Origin: Meandrina meandrites
Lineage: Eukaryota; Cnidaria; Anthozoa; Scleractinia; Meandrinidae
Assembly (NCBI GenBank): GCA_963693305.1
Contig: OY855908.1
Coordinates: forward strand, 32,114,305 to 32,178,304
Direction: 5' to 3'
DNA length: 64,000 nucleotides
A model generated the notes under the pieces. It worked only from the letters and a program-made list of their open reading frames with translations. It was not told the DNA's origin and did not search any database. Of the stretch, positions 35,666 through 48,237 are shown piece by piece (positions within the stretch are counted from its first letter, which is position 1; every line of letters starts with the position of its first letter). The position numbers were made by a program, and so were the translations under genes.

Positions 35666-38600
35666 CGCTTTGAACAACTTGGGTCTGCAGTGTACATGTA
35701 CATGTGTACCCGTTTGTAATACAATACAAAGTATTTAACCAACAATGTCACCCAAGTACATGTACAACTAACCGTAGACATAATATTAGAAATGTTTGGA
35801 GCAGCAACTGTACCATATGAAAAACAAATACTCCTTTCCATTAAAACCTTTTTTCTTGATGATTTATAACTTAGAAGGCTTGATTTCCCCATCTCCTCAT
35901 GCCCAGTCTTTGTTCCTTCACAAGAAGAGGGGGGGGGGGGGGGGGGGCACAGGCTATTTTCGCAATTAACAGCAACTTGTAAGCAAGCCTATTCACTACT
36001 CAGCTGTCAATGATTATTATGCATTCCTTTGATTCTCTACTTTTCAGGGTGCTTTGCTTCTAACGGAGGTTCTCAAAGAGAGGGATGCCCAGATTGAAAT
36101 GAAGAATGGCAAGCTTGATGCTGAAAAAATTAGAGAGGCACATCTTCTGAGACTACAGCAAAGGGTGAGTGGCATACACATATATCAGCCCCAAATGTAC
36201 ACTGTACCTTCATACAGAGGTTTGCACCAGCTGCACCATTACTAATGTACCTATGTGGAAAAGATAAACAAAAAATTGTTGGAATAAATGCGAATGCAGC
36301 CATACATACATAAAAGACCTGAAAAAAAAAACTGGCCCACGACCTCTGCATTACCAGTGCAATGCTCTACCACTGAGCTATCAAAGCCACATGGGAGCAG
36401 CTGTACATGGGTTAGCCCTTTATGCTCTGTGGACTTGATATTCGGCCCATTACACCTGTATGTGAAATAAAGAACTGAAAATTGTTGTTGATGTTTTTTT
36501 TTTTCAAACTTTTTTTTCTAGCAACGTGAAGAGGCTATCATGGAGGACCAAAAGCGGGCATTGAGAAGGCACAATGAGAGGAAAGCTGTGGCTGATTTCC
36601 AAAACCTTCAGTAAGAACTGTTTTATTTTATTTTTATTAATTTTTATTATTTTTTATTATTTTTTATTTGTACACTGTGCATAAAACATAACAGGCCTGG
36701 ACAGATGATCAACCAACATGTACTGGATGAGTCTTTTGTGTTTGTTTGAGTTTAAACTACATGTACAAACAGGCTAATGTGTAGTTCCAGAAAATATCCA
36801 TACCCCCACCACGGAGGGAATTCCAGCTAAGACCCCCCACCTCTCCGGAATTTCCATTTTTGTGAAGGAAAATAAACCCCCCATCCCCTTCGGAATTTCC
36901 AAAAGTTTCTTTCATACCCCCCCTGTCCCTCTGGAAAAAGCAATTTAAAAAGAAATTGTGCAAATGTTCTAAACATTAGGCCGCCTTCCATTGTAAACAT
37001 CAACCGATCGATCGAACCATCTTAACGATACATACTGTTGAAGACAAAAAATACATCAGTAATTTCTTCAAAAGTAAGCAGAAAAAATATCTGGTAGTCA
37101 CTTGTAAGATTACCTTGATGTATAACAATCCATCCCCTTTCATTCCAATCCAAAAGAAAACCGCTAAATGTATTAGAACATGGATTGAAAACTGTTGACA
37201 ACATTCACCGTAAACATGATCACAAAATCGCAAACACGCTCGCAGAGAAAGCCAAATTGACCCGGAAAATTGCAAACAAATAACCAGAAATAAAAAGAAC
37301 AAGATATTCTTGGGTTTCTGAAATTGTTACACTATTTTCATCATCAATAAACAGGAAAATGTTCGCAAACAAGGACGACTTTCTGTCGATCGAACGCGAG
37401 AAACAAACAACTCTAGTCACCAGTGCATTTCGGTCAAGCCACGTGACAATTTTACTTGGACTGGTACAAGTAATGGCGGTCGCATTCGTGGAACAACATG
37501 GAGGATTTCTGCGAACTTGTTAGCTTTCACTGTTCTTTCAGGAAGAAGAAAAGCTGTTTAAAATGTAACATGGTCATGTATCGAAAACTTAGGCTGCTAT
37601 TTTTCCTATGTAAAAGATTTTCAGAGTAGGTAAGAAACGATTTTGAAACAAATTTGCATGGCATCGAACTTGACCATCTGGAAACGTGAATTCACTAACA
37701 ACCCCCCCTCCTCTCCGGAATTTCCTGGGCCCTTGACCCCCCTACCCCTCTGGAATTTCCAATTCCCTCCGTGGTGGGGGTATGGATATTTTCTGGAACC
37801 ACACAATACATGTACCTCTAGTTATACACATATACATACATACAGTTCAGGCCTGAATCATAATAATTAGAAGATACAGTAGATTCATTTCTTATGCTGT
37901 AGCAATGAGTGGTTATTGCGCCTTTCAATAACATGTGAACTCTGAAGTTCAAAACCCAACTAATGATTACGTTTTTCCCTGCTGTCAATTGCAGTTATGG
38001 TGCCAGCCAATGAACCTTGAAAATCAGAAACAATCAAAATGGCTTGAAATCTACCAATCATAGCCAACAGACATGACCTATTGACCAGGCTGAAGTGAAC
38101 TTCTGTTTCCTGAGAGGTCCACTAAGATAATTGATGGCAGTGAAAAACATAAACATAAACATAATTAGTTGAGGATTGAATTTCAGAGTTCGCATGATAT
38201 TGAAAACTACAGTAATTTATCTTTATCACAAGACTGTGCTAGGTTTCCAGACAAAATTTGTTGTTGAGGTATTCAGTAGCCGTTATGTACAGTACAGTGT
38301 ACATGTACCTGTTGGTGTAATCTCCAATGTTCTTCATTTGACGCTTTTTTCAGAATTGTTGATCATATTGAAGAGGCCAAAAAAGCAAAGCAAGCCGATA
38401 TGGAAGAAGGAGAAAACATTAAAACACAGGTGGACATGTACATGGCAGCTAAACAAGCCATTGAGGAACAACGACGAAAGGTTGGTTAAAATACAGTATT
38501 GTGTAAATACAGTTGTATGTGCTTTGGGTGTAACATAAGATTTTGTCATTACAATACTCAATATTCTTTTTGGTGTTGTACATGTACAATGTTCTGTGAG

Positions 38601-41600
38601 AACTTCACATAAACTGGAAAAATAATAAGGGGGCTTATAACTGAGGATTTTAGTTTATACAGAGTTATCATACTTGCTTTGCTTTACAATACTGTGCTGA
38701 AGGAAAATAGTCTTATGATTGGCTATTTTGTCTGTTTTAAGGATAAAAAGGAGATCATGGAGGAACATCAGAGACAGCTAGCTGATAGAGAGGTAAGTTA
38801 AAAATAATTAGCAAATCTCTTTTTCTTTTCTTTTTTTTTTTCTCTTTATGATGGCATTAAGAGATGGGTAGACTAATATCTTCTCTGCAAGTCTGAGACA
38901 TTCTTGGCTTTTTGCAAAAGAAATCAAGACTCCAAGACAGCATTGTGAAAAAATGAAATGTCTAAACCTGGTAAAATTAATTCAGTTGACTAAAATTCTG
39001 CGAGGCATTAGTTTGCATTGGCATGCATTAGGGATTTACCATGCACATGTACAGTGTTTTCCTCAAGAATGTTGAGCATGGCTGATGTGGTGCTAGTCAA
39101 AGTAAAAGGGAAGAAAGGACACTAAACTACTGTTAAAAGGACATCGACCAAGCCTTTATATAAGCCCCAGTCAAAACGTCAAATTCTCTGTGTTTGGTGT
39201 TAGAGATTTCCATTTTAAAAGCAGGTTGTTTGATGACTCAAGTGTTATCTGTTGTTGTTGTTGTTTAGGCGAGGCGTGAAGTAGAACAAAAGAAAATTGA
39301 AGAGGAGGAAGAAGAAATCCGACAGTTTGGTCAAGCTAAAAAGGTAAATGCGATCATTGTTCTTTTTTGGTTGCTGGTATTAATTGTTTTTTTGTTAGTG
39401 CACTATCTTGTAATGTACCTGTAATAACTGGCATTTATGTTTAAATAGCTAAAGAAATTGGTTAAAAAAATCACATTAGACTGCTTGCAGTTGGTTTTGT
39501 TCCTGAAATCCTGTGCATGACTGGAAAAGTTGAAATTATGAAAGTCGTGAAAAAAGGGGAGGGAATGGGCAGGAAAATTTTGGCAGATCAAAAATTCCTC
39601 CACCGTCTCCTTCTTTTTTCTGACCTTTTCTGTTTCTCTGTGCCCGCACTTCACACAGCTTCATCTCTTGCTGCTCAATCACGATTCGCATGATTCACTT
39701 TTGCGTTTTGACGTCACACGCTAGAAAAAGGAAAGAGACTGCTCACGGTCTAAAAGTAAAATAAATCATACACAGTAGCATGAGATTGAAACTCAGAGTC
39801 TATAGTATTACAGTATTATTGTACTTACTGCTAACTGTACCATGTACAGTGTATGTCTTCAGCTAGTTCACAAGCTTTATTCGTTCATGTTCATGTTATT
39901 GTACACTAGCAAAGAGAACAAACCCCAGATTATATAATTCCAACAAATTTCGTGGTTTTTAATGACTGGGGCATTTTTCTGTTTTTCTGTAGAAAATGGC
40001 AAAGATGCGTAAAGAGAAAGAAAGTGAACTGTTCAGGTAAGCTCTTCATTCAAGTTTGTCTCACTTTTGAACAGTTTTCTGACGGCCGTTGTCAAATTAA
40101 AATCAAAGTAATCTCGTAGCCAAACACAATAAATGGAAATAAAAAAACGAGACAATCAAAGGTCAAAGCGAAAACGTGCAACCGACATGTCAAACGCGGG
40201 AAAACGCGTGGTTATGGTTTTGCTTGTGATTGGTTGAAAGAACGGTACGTTTGTTGTGATTGGTTAATTGAAAACACCTTGCACGAGTTTTTAAACCAGT
40301 TACATGTACAGAGCTCATCAGAGCTCAACAAACGCATAGTTACAACATGTACTTCCGTAAGTCAATTCAAAAATCGTTCTGTTTTTCACTATCAATAATC
40401 ATTGCTTTTTGTATGGCTGTTATGGCATTTTAAGTTTTTCTGATTTTTGTTCACAGAGCCTTCCAAGATCACACTGAGCGCATGAGAAAGAAGCTAGCCA
40501 ACCAGAAACAGCAACAAGTCGATGATGAAGACGACAGGATAGCTAAGGCTGTAGCAGAGAGGGAAAGCAAACGTGAGGTAAGTTTACACAAATTACGTTC
40601 GTTTTCTTCCATACCCGTTTTTTTTTTTCTTTTGAACCAGTGACACGCACCGTGATTTTTATAAGGCTTTGTGGCAAATACAGGCAGCTACAGTGTACCA
40701 ACTAATTTAGGAGGAGTTGCGTTTAGTTATTTTCGTACTGAATAGACAAAAGAAAACGATCCCATTAAACCGTGCCGAACCAGGAGGAACGGACCTATCC
40801 ATTGTGCATTCCTTTCCCAAGTACCCCGCAACTGTGGGACGCTACTAAACTGAAGTAAAGCAGCAAACCAGTTTGCCAAAATGGAACGGTAAATTTCGGT
40901 CCAAACGGTCAAAGTGGACCACCGCCAGAGGTGGTCTCAAATTTCCGGTTGGACCAAACCGAAATGGACCTTTTTCATTTTACTTCCAAACGAAATTTCC
41001 GAAAATTTGGTAAAATAGAAAGTACTCGAGATTTCCGCTGCTACCTCCTATAAGCGACAACGATATTACATGCGCACTGTCGTTGTATCATCGCTCTTAC
41101 AGTGCCAATCAAAGCAAAGTTGCCTTTTTCCAGCCAATCACGTGAAAACCAAATAAAAATTTCCCGCCCTTTTTACGCGCTTTTTGAAGACTTGGTTGTA
41201 GCTTTTTACAACAGACAATTAATTTAAAAGCTCTCAAGTGAAAGAAAGTGTTATTCAAGAAAACTTTAAAAACAGTTCAAGAAGACGAAAAACTTCATAA
41301 GTGAATATTAAGATAATTGAATGTGTGACGAATGGGACTTCATGGATTAAAAGGAATTATTTTTACTTATGTTTCGTAATTTATCTATTTTTAGGCGGAA
41401 GAGAGACAAAAATACGAATCAGATATGAAGACCAAAAAGGAAATTCATGATCACAGGATCTACATGGTAAACAATAATTGTGCATTGTGTAATGATTTAG
41501 AATGATTTATACCTTCTTTAACCAATCGAGTGGGGTATGTGGTATGTGGTGTTAACTGGTAGAATTATATCTTGGGCCAATGAGTCGACGAAGCTCCTTG

Positions 41601-43007
41601 GAAGCTCTGGCCGTCTTCGAGTTAAGACGAATTGATCGCCTGGCGGGTGATTCTTATCTAGTTAAATTGAAAAAGTCATCTTGTTACTCCCTTCTGAGCG
41701 GCGTTTCGCTTTTCTTTTTGCGTTGCAGATGAAAGAGAATGATAGGCAAGCCGCGGATGAAGCCAAGAAGGATCGTGAAATACTCCGTAACAGAGTGGAA
41801 TCTGATAAACTGGTATGTAGAATTGTAGACCGTTTCGAGCAATTTGTCATTTCTAGGTCTCCTAGAGCATGGAAGGTATTCTCATTCAGCGGTTCAGCCG
41901 GGAGTTTATTTGAGCTAAGCTGACCAATCATTTATGGAAGTACAATTCATGGACGTATTCTCAGTCAGCGGTTCAGCTTGGGGTTTGTTTGAGCTAAGTT
42001 GACCAATCATTTCTAACTGTTTGATGTTGTTTTTCCTTAGTTCCACTTGAAACAAGAAGAAAAACGTGTTGAACAACTCGGCGAATGCAAGAAACTGAAG
42101 GCATTCCAAACCGAGCAAATTGTAAGTACCTTAAGAATGAAAAATGGACTAATTTCGGTGATTTGCATGCTTAGCAATAATGCAACACAAAGCGTGAACG
42201 ACGTTTGGTCTAATAAGTTTGGACTGAACTATATCTGAATGATTCTGCAGGAAAAGCTTGATCTATTAGGACCAAAAAGTGAAACCGTCATAGCAGGATT
42301 TTGCTATGTCGGGCTTTGTTATAAAATTCAACTAAAGCATCACGTTTAAGCATTGGCGGTTCCAAAAGATGTATCCGTACATGTTTTCAGCAACTTTTTT
42401 GTATCAGGCGTTCATTGCACTGTTCAACGTACATGTAATAATCCAACAGGAAACTCGCCTAGTGACAATCGGTAAACTGATGGTTTAAATACCTGTAATC
42501 ATGCACATGCTGCCTCCCCACACTTTCACTTTCCAAACCCATCAATTCCATTTCTCTCATTACCCTCCGCCAGTCTCGTACCCCTCTTCAAACATACGTG
42601 GCAGTGAACACATCTAATCAAAATTAATCTTCCTGTTATTTCACCAGAGCGAACTGAAAGACCGAACACAGCAAGCCAGGGCGGCAGAACTAGACCTGGA
42701 CAATCGCAATGGGGCACTTCTCAAGGCAGAAGAGACTCAATTCCAAGAGTACGCCACTAGTATCATTGCCGAGGCCAAGGCGCATGGCCGTAATCCATAT
42801 CCACTTATAAAAGCTGCCCAGGAAGGACCCGGAGGCGGTCGAGGGCCCAAATTTGAGGGAAAACAGGGACTTCGCCCAAGTTTCCTTGTATGCGATGGGA
42901 CTGGCGTTCAACTACCTAACTACTCCAATGGTACAGTGGAAGGCTCACACACGAAAATTTACGGCAACCCAGGCGACAGTCGAAAGAGATTAGGGTTCAC
43001 CTGGTGA
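32809..43007 (+). CDS. CFAP210: CFAP210 (CCDC173)-like ciliary coiled-coil protein
   Basis: Sixteen exons: 32809-32854, 32933-32985, 33090-33245, 33421-33474, 35402-35521, 36048-36164, 36522-36610, 38354-38480, 38742-38792, 39269-39343, 39993-40036, 40457-40577, 41395-41466, 41729-41812, 42041-42121 and 42648-43007. They splice with GT-AG sites and correct phases into 549 codons plus TGA, close to the ~550 aa of the vertebrate protein. Nearly the whole length is charged alpha-helix (runs of E/K/R/Q). The most recognisable segment is YYQTDRVKTFHGALLLTEVLKERDAQ (residues ~135-160, written in two parts: YYQTDRVKTFH and ALLLTEVLKERDAQ), a hallmark of CCDC173. The last exon carries a non-helical tail (GPGGGRGPKFEG...GDSRKRLGF). 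The vertebrate protein is a microtubule inner protein of the ciliary doublet, so axonemal localisation is expected. An X-box-like site lies just upstream; AATAAA is at 43169. Introns 4 and 7 carry a SINE and two ~1 kb TIR elements. Confidence 0.88.
33822..34118 (-). mobile_element. Full-length tRNA-derived SINE with 14-base target duplication
   Basis: Identical CTTGCCATATAATG flanks it at 33808-33821 and 34119-34132. On the minus strand: A box GGTGGCCTAATGG, B box GGGTTCGAGCCC, a ~200-base body ending in 'gggccactaggctcg' and a short 'tttaccttacc' tail. Its target site abuts the TIR element at 34132, so the SINE inserted after that element. It lies in intron 4 of CFAP210. Confidence 0.9.
34132..35168. 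mobile_element. ~1 kb TIR transposon, copy 1 (non-autonomous)
   Basis: Ends are inverted: GTGCAGTTCCAGAAAATATCCATACCCCC... and ...GGGGGTATGGATATTTTCTGGAACCACAC. AAT occurs on both sides (34129-34131, 35169-35171). A near-identical copy is at 36779-37804 and a short form at 63325-63517. No transposase; it encodes a 43-codon ATG-to-stop ORF at 34863-34994 that is kept in copy 2. Intron 4 of CFAP210. Confidence 0.85.
35541..35686. mobile_element. Foldback MITE (GGATAACGCTATCC family)
   Basis: 'TTGTTCAAAGGGTGGATAACGCTATCC' and 'GGATAGCGCTATCCACGCTTTGAACAA' are inverted ends; the inside repeats 'ACTATCCAGTGGATAG'. Intron 5 of CFAP210. Confidence 0.75.
35929..35947. repeat. Poly-G tract
   Basis: Nineteen G residues in intron 5 of CFAP210. 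Confidence 0.95.
36330..36400 (-). repeat. tRNA-Thr-like sequence (pseudo-tRNA)
   Basis: Minus strand: TAGCTCAGTGGTAGAGC (A box), anticodon stem TTGCA with loop CTGGTAA (GGT, Thr), and GGTCGTGGGCC in place of the B box. Degenerate B box and poor acceptor pairing argue against a working tRNA. Related to 27453-27527. Confidence 0.45.
36779..37804. mobile_element. ~1 kb TIR transposon, copy 2 (non-autonomous)
   Basis: Same ends and contents as 34132-35168 with roughly 95% identity by eye; AAT on both sides (36776-36778, 37805-37807). The 43-codon ORF is at 37498-37629. Intron 7 of CFAP210. Confidence 0.87.
40737..41027. mobile_element. Probable MITE related to 12040-12364
   Basis: The right half ('gaggtggtctcaaatttccgg...cattttacttccaaacgaaatttccg...ggtaaaatagaaagtac') matches the right half of the element at 12040 in order. 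The left end is poorly defined. Intron 12 of CFAP210. Confidence 0.4.
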
Positions 43008-43168
43008 ATTAATTAACAACTCTGTTTAATTTTAACTTGTAAATAGACCTTCATTTATTGAAATCATTTCCTGCACATAGGTTTTGTAACGAACGCCATT
43101 CACCTTGTTTCAGTTTTACTTACAAACATAAAAAGCTGAATTGTACGAAATTTGATGCATTGGTTGTA

Positions 43169-43174
43169 AATAAA
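43169..43174 (+). terminator. Polyadenylation signal of CFAP210
   Basis: AATAAA 162 bases after the stop codon, followed by an A-rich then T/G-rich stretch. Confidence 0.55.
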
Positions 43175-43380
43175 GAGTGAAAAAAATAATTTCTTGTTTG
43201 TCCCATTTTCTACGTAAACGTCGAGTTTTCTGTGGATGTATTCTTTTGTGTGGTCCTCTAGTTTTGTGTGGACGCCACATTTCGTGCTGACGTCAAGTGT
43301 GGTAAAAAGAATAAACGGCACGCGATGCATGCAGAAGCGATGACGTTTCACAAGGGGTCTTTGATAATTTTCAGGACATT

Positions 43381-44190
43381 TGTCAAAACATTAGGGTAAA
43401 TAAAAGTAACTGACAACTTCTGTACTGAATGATTGTTCAACAAAAATTGCGTTATCTTGGCGTGACATACGATATACGATGCAAGGTCAAACGCTGTCTA
43501 AAATTGTTTACACCTTTTGTTTTAAAGAATGGAGAGATTTCTGTTTACTAAATCTTATAGAACGCATCAAATATAATTTGTTTCTTTCGTTTATGCTTTA
43601 TATTAGTCCTTTCTAACAACCCAGGAGTATTTTGCTTTGAGTTCTATGCGACGATTTCTTGTTGAGTTGACTTGATTTCTTTTCCCAGTATTCGGTTCTA
43701 CAGATCGGTTAATCACAACAGACAACAGACAACAACAGATCCTGTCCACTCGCACGGTGAGATTAATCGATCACGTCATCGTCATCGCTTAAAAAAAGGT
43801 TTACGATGGCTCACCTTTTCAACAGATGTTTCAAAACTGCTAATAATCGGTTACTTCGTCTGCAGTCACGACAGACATCACTTCTTAACTTTATGCCAAA
43901 TTTATTCGATAACTGATAAAGTGCAACACTCACTCCAGACTCGAAATCTCAATTTAACAGCTACAAATGAAATAAGGTTTGCCGATCGGTGATGATACAA
44001 GCTGCAAAAAAATATCTTCCTTTCCCAAAAAACAAGATGGCGGATCTCAAAAAGAATACAAACAATGCACCTAGTTCCCATTACTCTTCGGTTCAATTCA
44101 GGGAGTAATTGTCACACCAAAAATTCCATAAATTCCATCGCTTTTCCGCTCTACAGCATTAACCGATGACGTCATAAAATGACGTCATCG
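43381..44190. repeat. Tandem segment, unit A (~0.8 kb)
   Basis: Matches unit B (44311-45119) almost base for base at an offset of 930. Includes 'ttagggtaaataaaagtaactgacaac' at its start and 'gacgtcatcgcttaa' at its end. An open frame of ~100 codons (43672-43992) without an ATG runs through it. Confidence 0.9.
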
Positions 44191-44195
44191 CTTAA

Positions 44196-44310
44196 AAAGG
44201 TAAAGTCTGCATACGAGCCTAGTGGCCCGTCAGGCCGGAGCTTATCCCGGTTTCCGTAGCATGAAGCGACTAGGAGTATTTCGAGTCCACCCTGGATGGG
44301 ATGCTATGCT
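44196..44310 (-). mobile_element. SINE 3'-half fragment between the tandem units
   Basis: 'ggtaaagtctgcatacgagcctagtggcccgtcaggccggagcttatcccgg...gactaggagtat' matches the 3' half of the SINE at 33822-34118. It fills exactly the gap between units A and B. Confidence 0.8.
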
Positions 44311-45119
44311 TGTCAAAAAATTAGGGTAAATAAAAGTAACTGACAACTTCTGTGCTGAATGATTGTTCAACAAAAATTGCGTTATCTTGGCGTGACATAC
44401 GATATACGATGCAAGGTCAAACGCTGTCTAAAATTGTTTACACCTTTTGTTTTAAAGAATGGAGAGATTTCTGTTTACTAAATCTTATAGAACGCATCAA
44501 ATATAATTTGTTTCTTTCGTTTATGCTTTATATTAGTCCTTTCTAACGGCCCAGGAGTATTTTGCTTTGAGTTCTATGCGACGATTTCTTGTTGAGTTGA
44601 CTTGATTTCTTTTCCCAGTATTCGGTTCTACAGATCGGTTAATCACAACAGACAACAGACAACAACAGATCCTGTCCACTCGCACGGTGAGATTAATCGA
44701 TCACGTCATCGTCATCGCTTAAAAAAAGGTTTAAGATGGCTCACCTTTTCAACAGATGTTTCAAAACTGCTAATAATCGGTTGCAGTCGCGACAAACACC
44801 ACTTCTTAACTTTATGCCAAATTTATTCGATAACTGATAAAGTGCAACACTCACTGCAGACTCGAAATCTCAATTTAACAGCTACAAATGAAATAAGGTT
44901 TGCCGATCGGTGATGATACAAGCTGCAAAAAAAAATCTTCCTTTGCCAAAAAACAAGATGGCGGATCTCAAAAAGAATACAAACAATGCACCTAGTTCCC
45001 ATTACTCTTCGGTTCAATTCAGGGAGTAATTCTCACACCAAAAATTCCATAAATTCCATCGCTTTTCCGCTTTACAGCATTAACTGATGACGTCATAAAA
45101 TAACGTCATCGCTTAATAA
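44311..45119. repeat. Tandem segment, unit B (~0.8 kb)
   Basis: Near-identical to unit A. A 9-base in-frame loss relative to A lies near 44782 (A has 'ttacttcgtctgcag', B 'ttgcag'). Confidence 0.9.
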
Positions 45120-47705
45120 AAATGATTCAAAAAAATGCAGGGATCCGTCTTGTAGGGATTGTAGTTACAGCGAAATGACGTGAAAACGGCTCGGACGGGA
45201 CCAGCACCAGGTGCCCTTCTTAAAGATGTGGCTGTTAAGAGAGAGTTGCCATTTAGTTTAAATACATAAGAAGTTCTTAGTTTTTTTTCTCCAAACGTGA
45301 CAAAGCATAAAGTACTAATGATCGCGTGTTGTTTAGTGTGGGTCATGGTAACGACACCAAGTTCATTTAACTCGGTTGGTGTTTTTGTTTAACTTTTCTC
45401 AAGTTGCTCAAGTGTACTTTTTATTTCCTTGTTGTTGGTTTTTATTTTTGTTTTCTGTTAATCCCTGTTGTGATCAGGCATTCATGCCTGGTATAAACAT
45501 CGCGTGAATTAATCACCCACTCTCGCAGAAAGCATTCGAACCGGACACCCACTTAGAGGCGCCAATTATTTGGGTTCGATGAGGTGTAAAACGTCAATAT
45601 CGATCCTGCAACATCAGTGTCGAATGAACTGTTGGCTGACCATCAGTGTAGCTCGATTCATTCATACGGTCCTTGTTACGAGTGTGTTCTGTTAAGTAGT
45701 AAGACGATCTTCTTGAGTAGTGGTTAGCACACGATCGATTTCGGATATTATAGCTTAGTAACTTCAAAACAATCAAGAATGTTGGTATTTTTGTTGTGAT
45801 TGCGGCAAATGTCGAGAATTGTTAATGGTAAATGACAGTCTTATAACATACACAGCATTTTTCCCATTTTTCACCGTTTCCTTTTGTTTCAGACCTTTTT
45901 TGATGGCATACTTACTGATTGACAGGGAAAACGTTAAAGGACGTCTCCTACAAAATGTTCTGTCGTACACACATTATAATAGCTTTATTCAGTGCAAGCT
46001 GCTCATGTACGTAATTGTCAGTGTCGCTAGAAAAACAGAAACCCAAACAGCCTGCGTAAATTTTAGTTCATATAAGTGCTCTTCCTGAACAAGTATTGCC
46101 GAATTGGAGTTAGCCTGACTCTCACACGGTCCAGGTCTCTAGCGGCACTCGAACGAGTGCCTGGCCGCGAGGCTAGTATAAATATAGAATTCTCACACGC
46201 CGGCTTATGAGGTTTACACCATGCACCAACATGGATGGCGAACATTTTGATGGACAAATATTAAGAAGAAGCCAGTAATAAGATTTTACCATCAATATCA
46301 GAAGACTGATGTTATTATTGTTCAAAAACTTGCTCCATTCGGGCTCCTGTTAGAACTCACCGCATTATTATTTTTTTTTTAACACCGGCTCATCTTCAGT
46401 TTAAGTGACATTTAAAATAGTAGTAAAAATAGTAGTAGACTTCCTAAATGTGGAAGATGGGTATTTCAAGCCTTTATTAGGAAGGTAACGGGGTTCAAAT
46501 CAAATTAATTAACATGGTGGAAGCAAATCGCTTCCAATATTGAAATAATTTCAGTTATTCACTTGAGAAGTGGAATGACCTTCCAACCATACAATATCAG
46601 TTCATATACCGGAAATAACACTAATGCGGGACTCATGAGTCGAGATTGAAAATAGGACCAACAAATTTACCGTCAAACGGAAAAGTATGAAGCATCCTGA
46701 AGTATCTAAAAAGGTTTGTAGGCTTCGCGTTGCTTTCATAAAAGTTTGGACTTGCAGAACAACAAACAACTTGATTACCTCTTAATGCTTTTTGAGGTGC
46801 ACCAATATTACCACGATGGCAATCGAGGGCCCATACTGTTCATGACAGTTCAATATCTAAAATCTTCTTACTCGATACGATATATTTCCTTGTAAGCCAG
46901 TTCTGAGAATTGAGCGCTACATCAAACTGACGATTTTCTGCATCCTCGTCACCAGTCCCGATTAAAATGTATCGATATTGTTTTGACAATTTGATGATAA
47001 TTGTATTGCAACTGAAGCGTTAAGCAAATGGCTTGTTTACTTGCGAGCTGCACTGGAAGGCGATTTTTCCCAGGTAAATTCGATCTCCAATTAATTTACT
47101 TCTCTTCCTTTATTTGTAATGTTGTTTGGGATCGTGTTAGTATATGTCAGAGTCAAGCGGTCTTCGAGGGTTTGTCCTTCTAAATGAAACTGTTCGCTAC
47201 TATTCGCTCCCTACTCGCACACTATTGCCGCGTATTGCCCTCGGGCCTTGTGTGTTTTAAACAATATTTCGCTTTGTCTTACGCTATTTGCGTCGCGGCA
47301 CAGCAGTGCTGGATTAAACTTAAGTACAATCAAAGGATTTGGGGGTTCTATTTCACACATGCGGAAACTGAAATCTGTCGACATCGCGCTGCGTAAAGTT
47401 ATTCAACTCAGCACAAGCTTTTCACTTCGGTTCGTAAACACTTAAACAAATGCCATATTTCTAATTGTTTATTATGATGAATACAAATGATGTATATTTA
47501 TTTTTCACTAAACAGACAACAGACTAATCTGGAACGATATTACAACATAACCGTGACAAAAATAGCAGAAAATGAAAAAAAGTTTGTATGATATGTGCGA
47601 GCTGTTGTCACATGTCAGATATTTTCGGTTTCGATCAACCGAATGCTACATGTACATGATCAACACAAGAGCTATATGCGTCCAGACAAGTTTTGCACCT
47701 GCATG
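45120..47705. other. Intergenic, no gene seen
   Basis: Short ORFs only, none with signal peptide, domain motif or splice partners. 45188-45250 resembles the right half of the MITE at 61798-61938 ('caccaggtgcccttcttaaagatgtggctgttaagagagagttg'). Confidence 0.5.
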
Positions 47706-47709
47706 TTTA

Positions 47710-48237
47710 TTAATGAGCAACTCGAATGTCCGCAAAAACCAAAAAAATTGGCCACATTTCCCCTCCATCATCGGGTGTGTGCCCAGAGTAGAATTGAGCT
47801 GTAGCATAAGGCAGTGCCACCAAACGCTGTGTTCCCCTTGTGGACAAACAAAACGCACCTCGAGTATCACTACGCGCGAATGGTTTGATGACTCGGTCGC
47901 CTTGGTGGGGTGATTCAATCAAGAGAACTGGAAAAACAGGTCTTCCTCCTCCACCGGTTTGAGGTGAGGCAAATCCTTGTTCGGGACCATCTGCAGCCCA
48001 GGCTCCTTCAGCACTGCGAAACAAGTCGGCTATTTGGCCCTGCTGGGCCTGTAGCAGTTGATTGTAGACATTCTGTTGAATTCCAAGGGTACAGGAACAC
48101 AGAGGACCTACTGGTCCGCCTTGCCCAAGCCTTTGTAAATAGACTAAGTAGCGATGCTTGAACCACGGCTCCATCAGTACTTGGTTATCAGGCGGTGGGG
48201 GATTACGTCTGGCAAAATGCTTACCTCGTGCTGCCAT
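47710..48237 (-). CDS. Orphan single-exon protein, 175 aa
   Basis: ATG at 48237 to TAA at 47712-47710, uninterrupted. The protein starts MAARGKHFARRNPPPPDNQ, has a conserved block WFKHRYLVYLQRLGQ and PVGPLCSCTLGIQQ, then a Gly/Gln-rich middle (QAQQGQIADLF, PQTGGGG) and ends DGGEMWPIFLVFADIRVAH. No signal peptide, membrane segment or known motif. The reading is supported by a diverged paralogue 400 bases upstream (48784-48634), whose homology follows the same frame. An AATAAA (minus strand, 47711-47706) overlaps the stop codon. Function unknown. Confidence 0.6.
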   Translation of the reverse strand: MAARGKHFARRNPPPPDNQVLMEPWFKHRYLVYLQRLGQGGPVGPLCSCTLGIQQNVYNQLLQAQQGQIADLFRSAEGAWAADGPEQGFASPQTGGGGRPVFPVLLIESPHQGDRVIKPFARSDTRGAFCLSTRGTQRLVALPYATAQFYSGHTPDDGGEMWPIFLVFADIRVAH

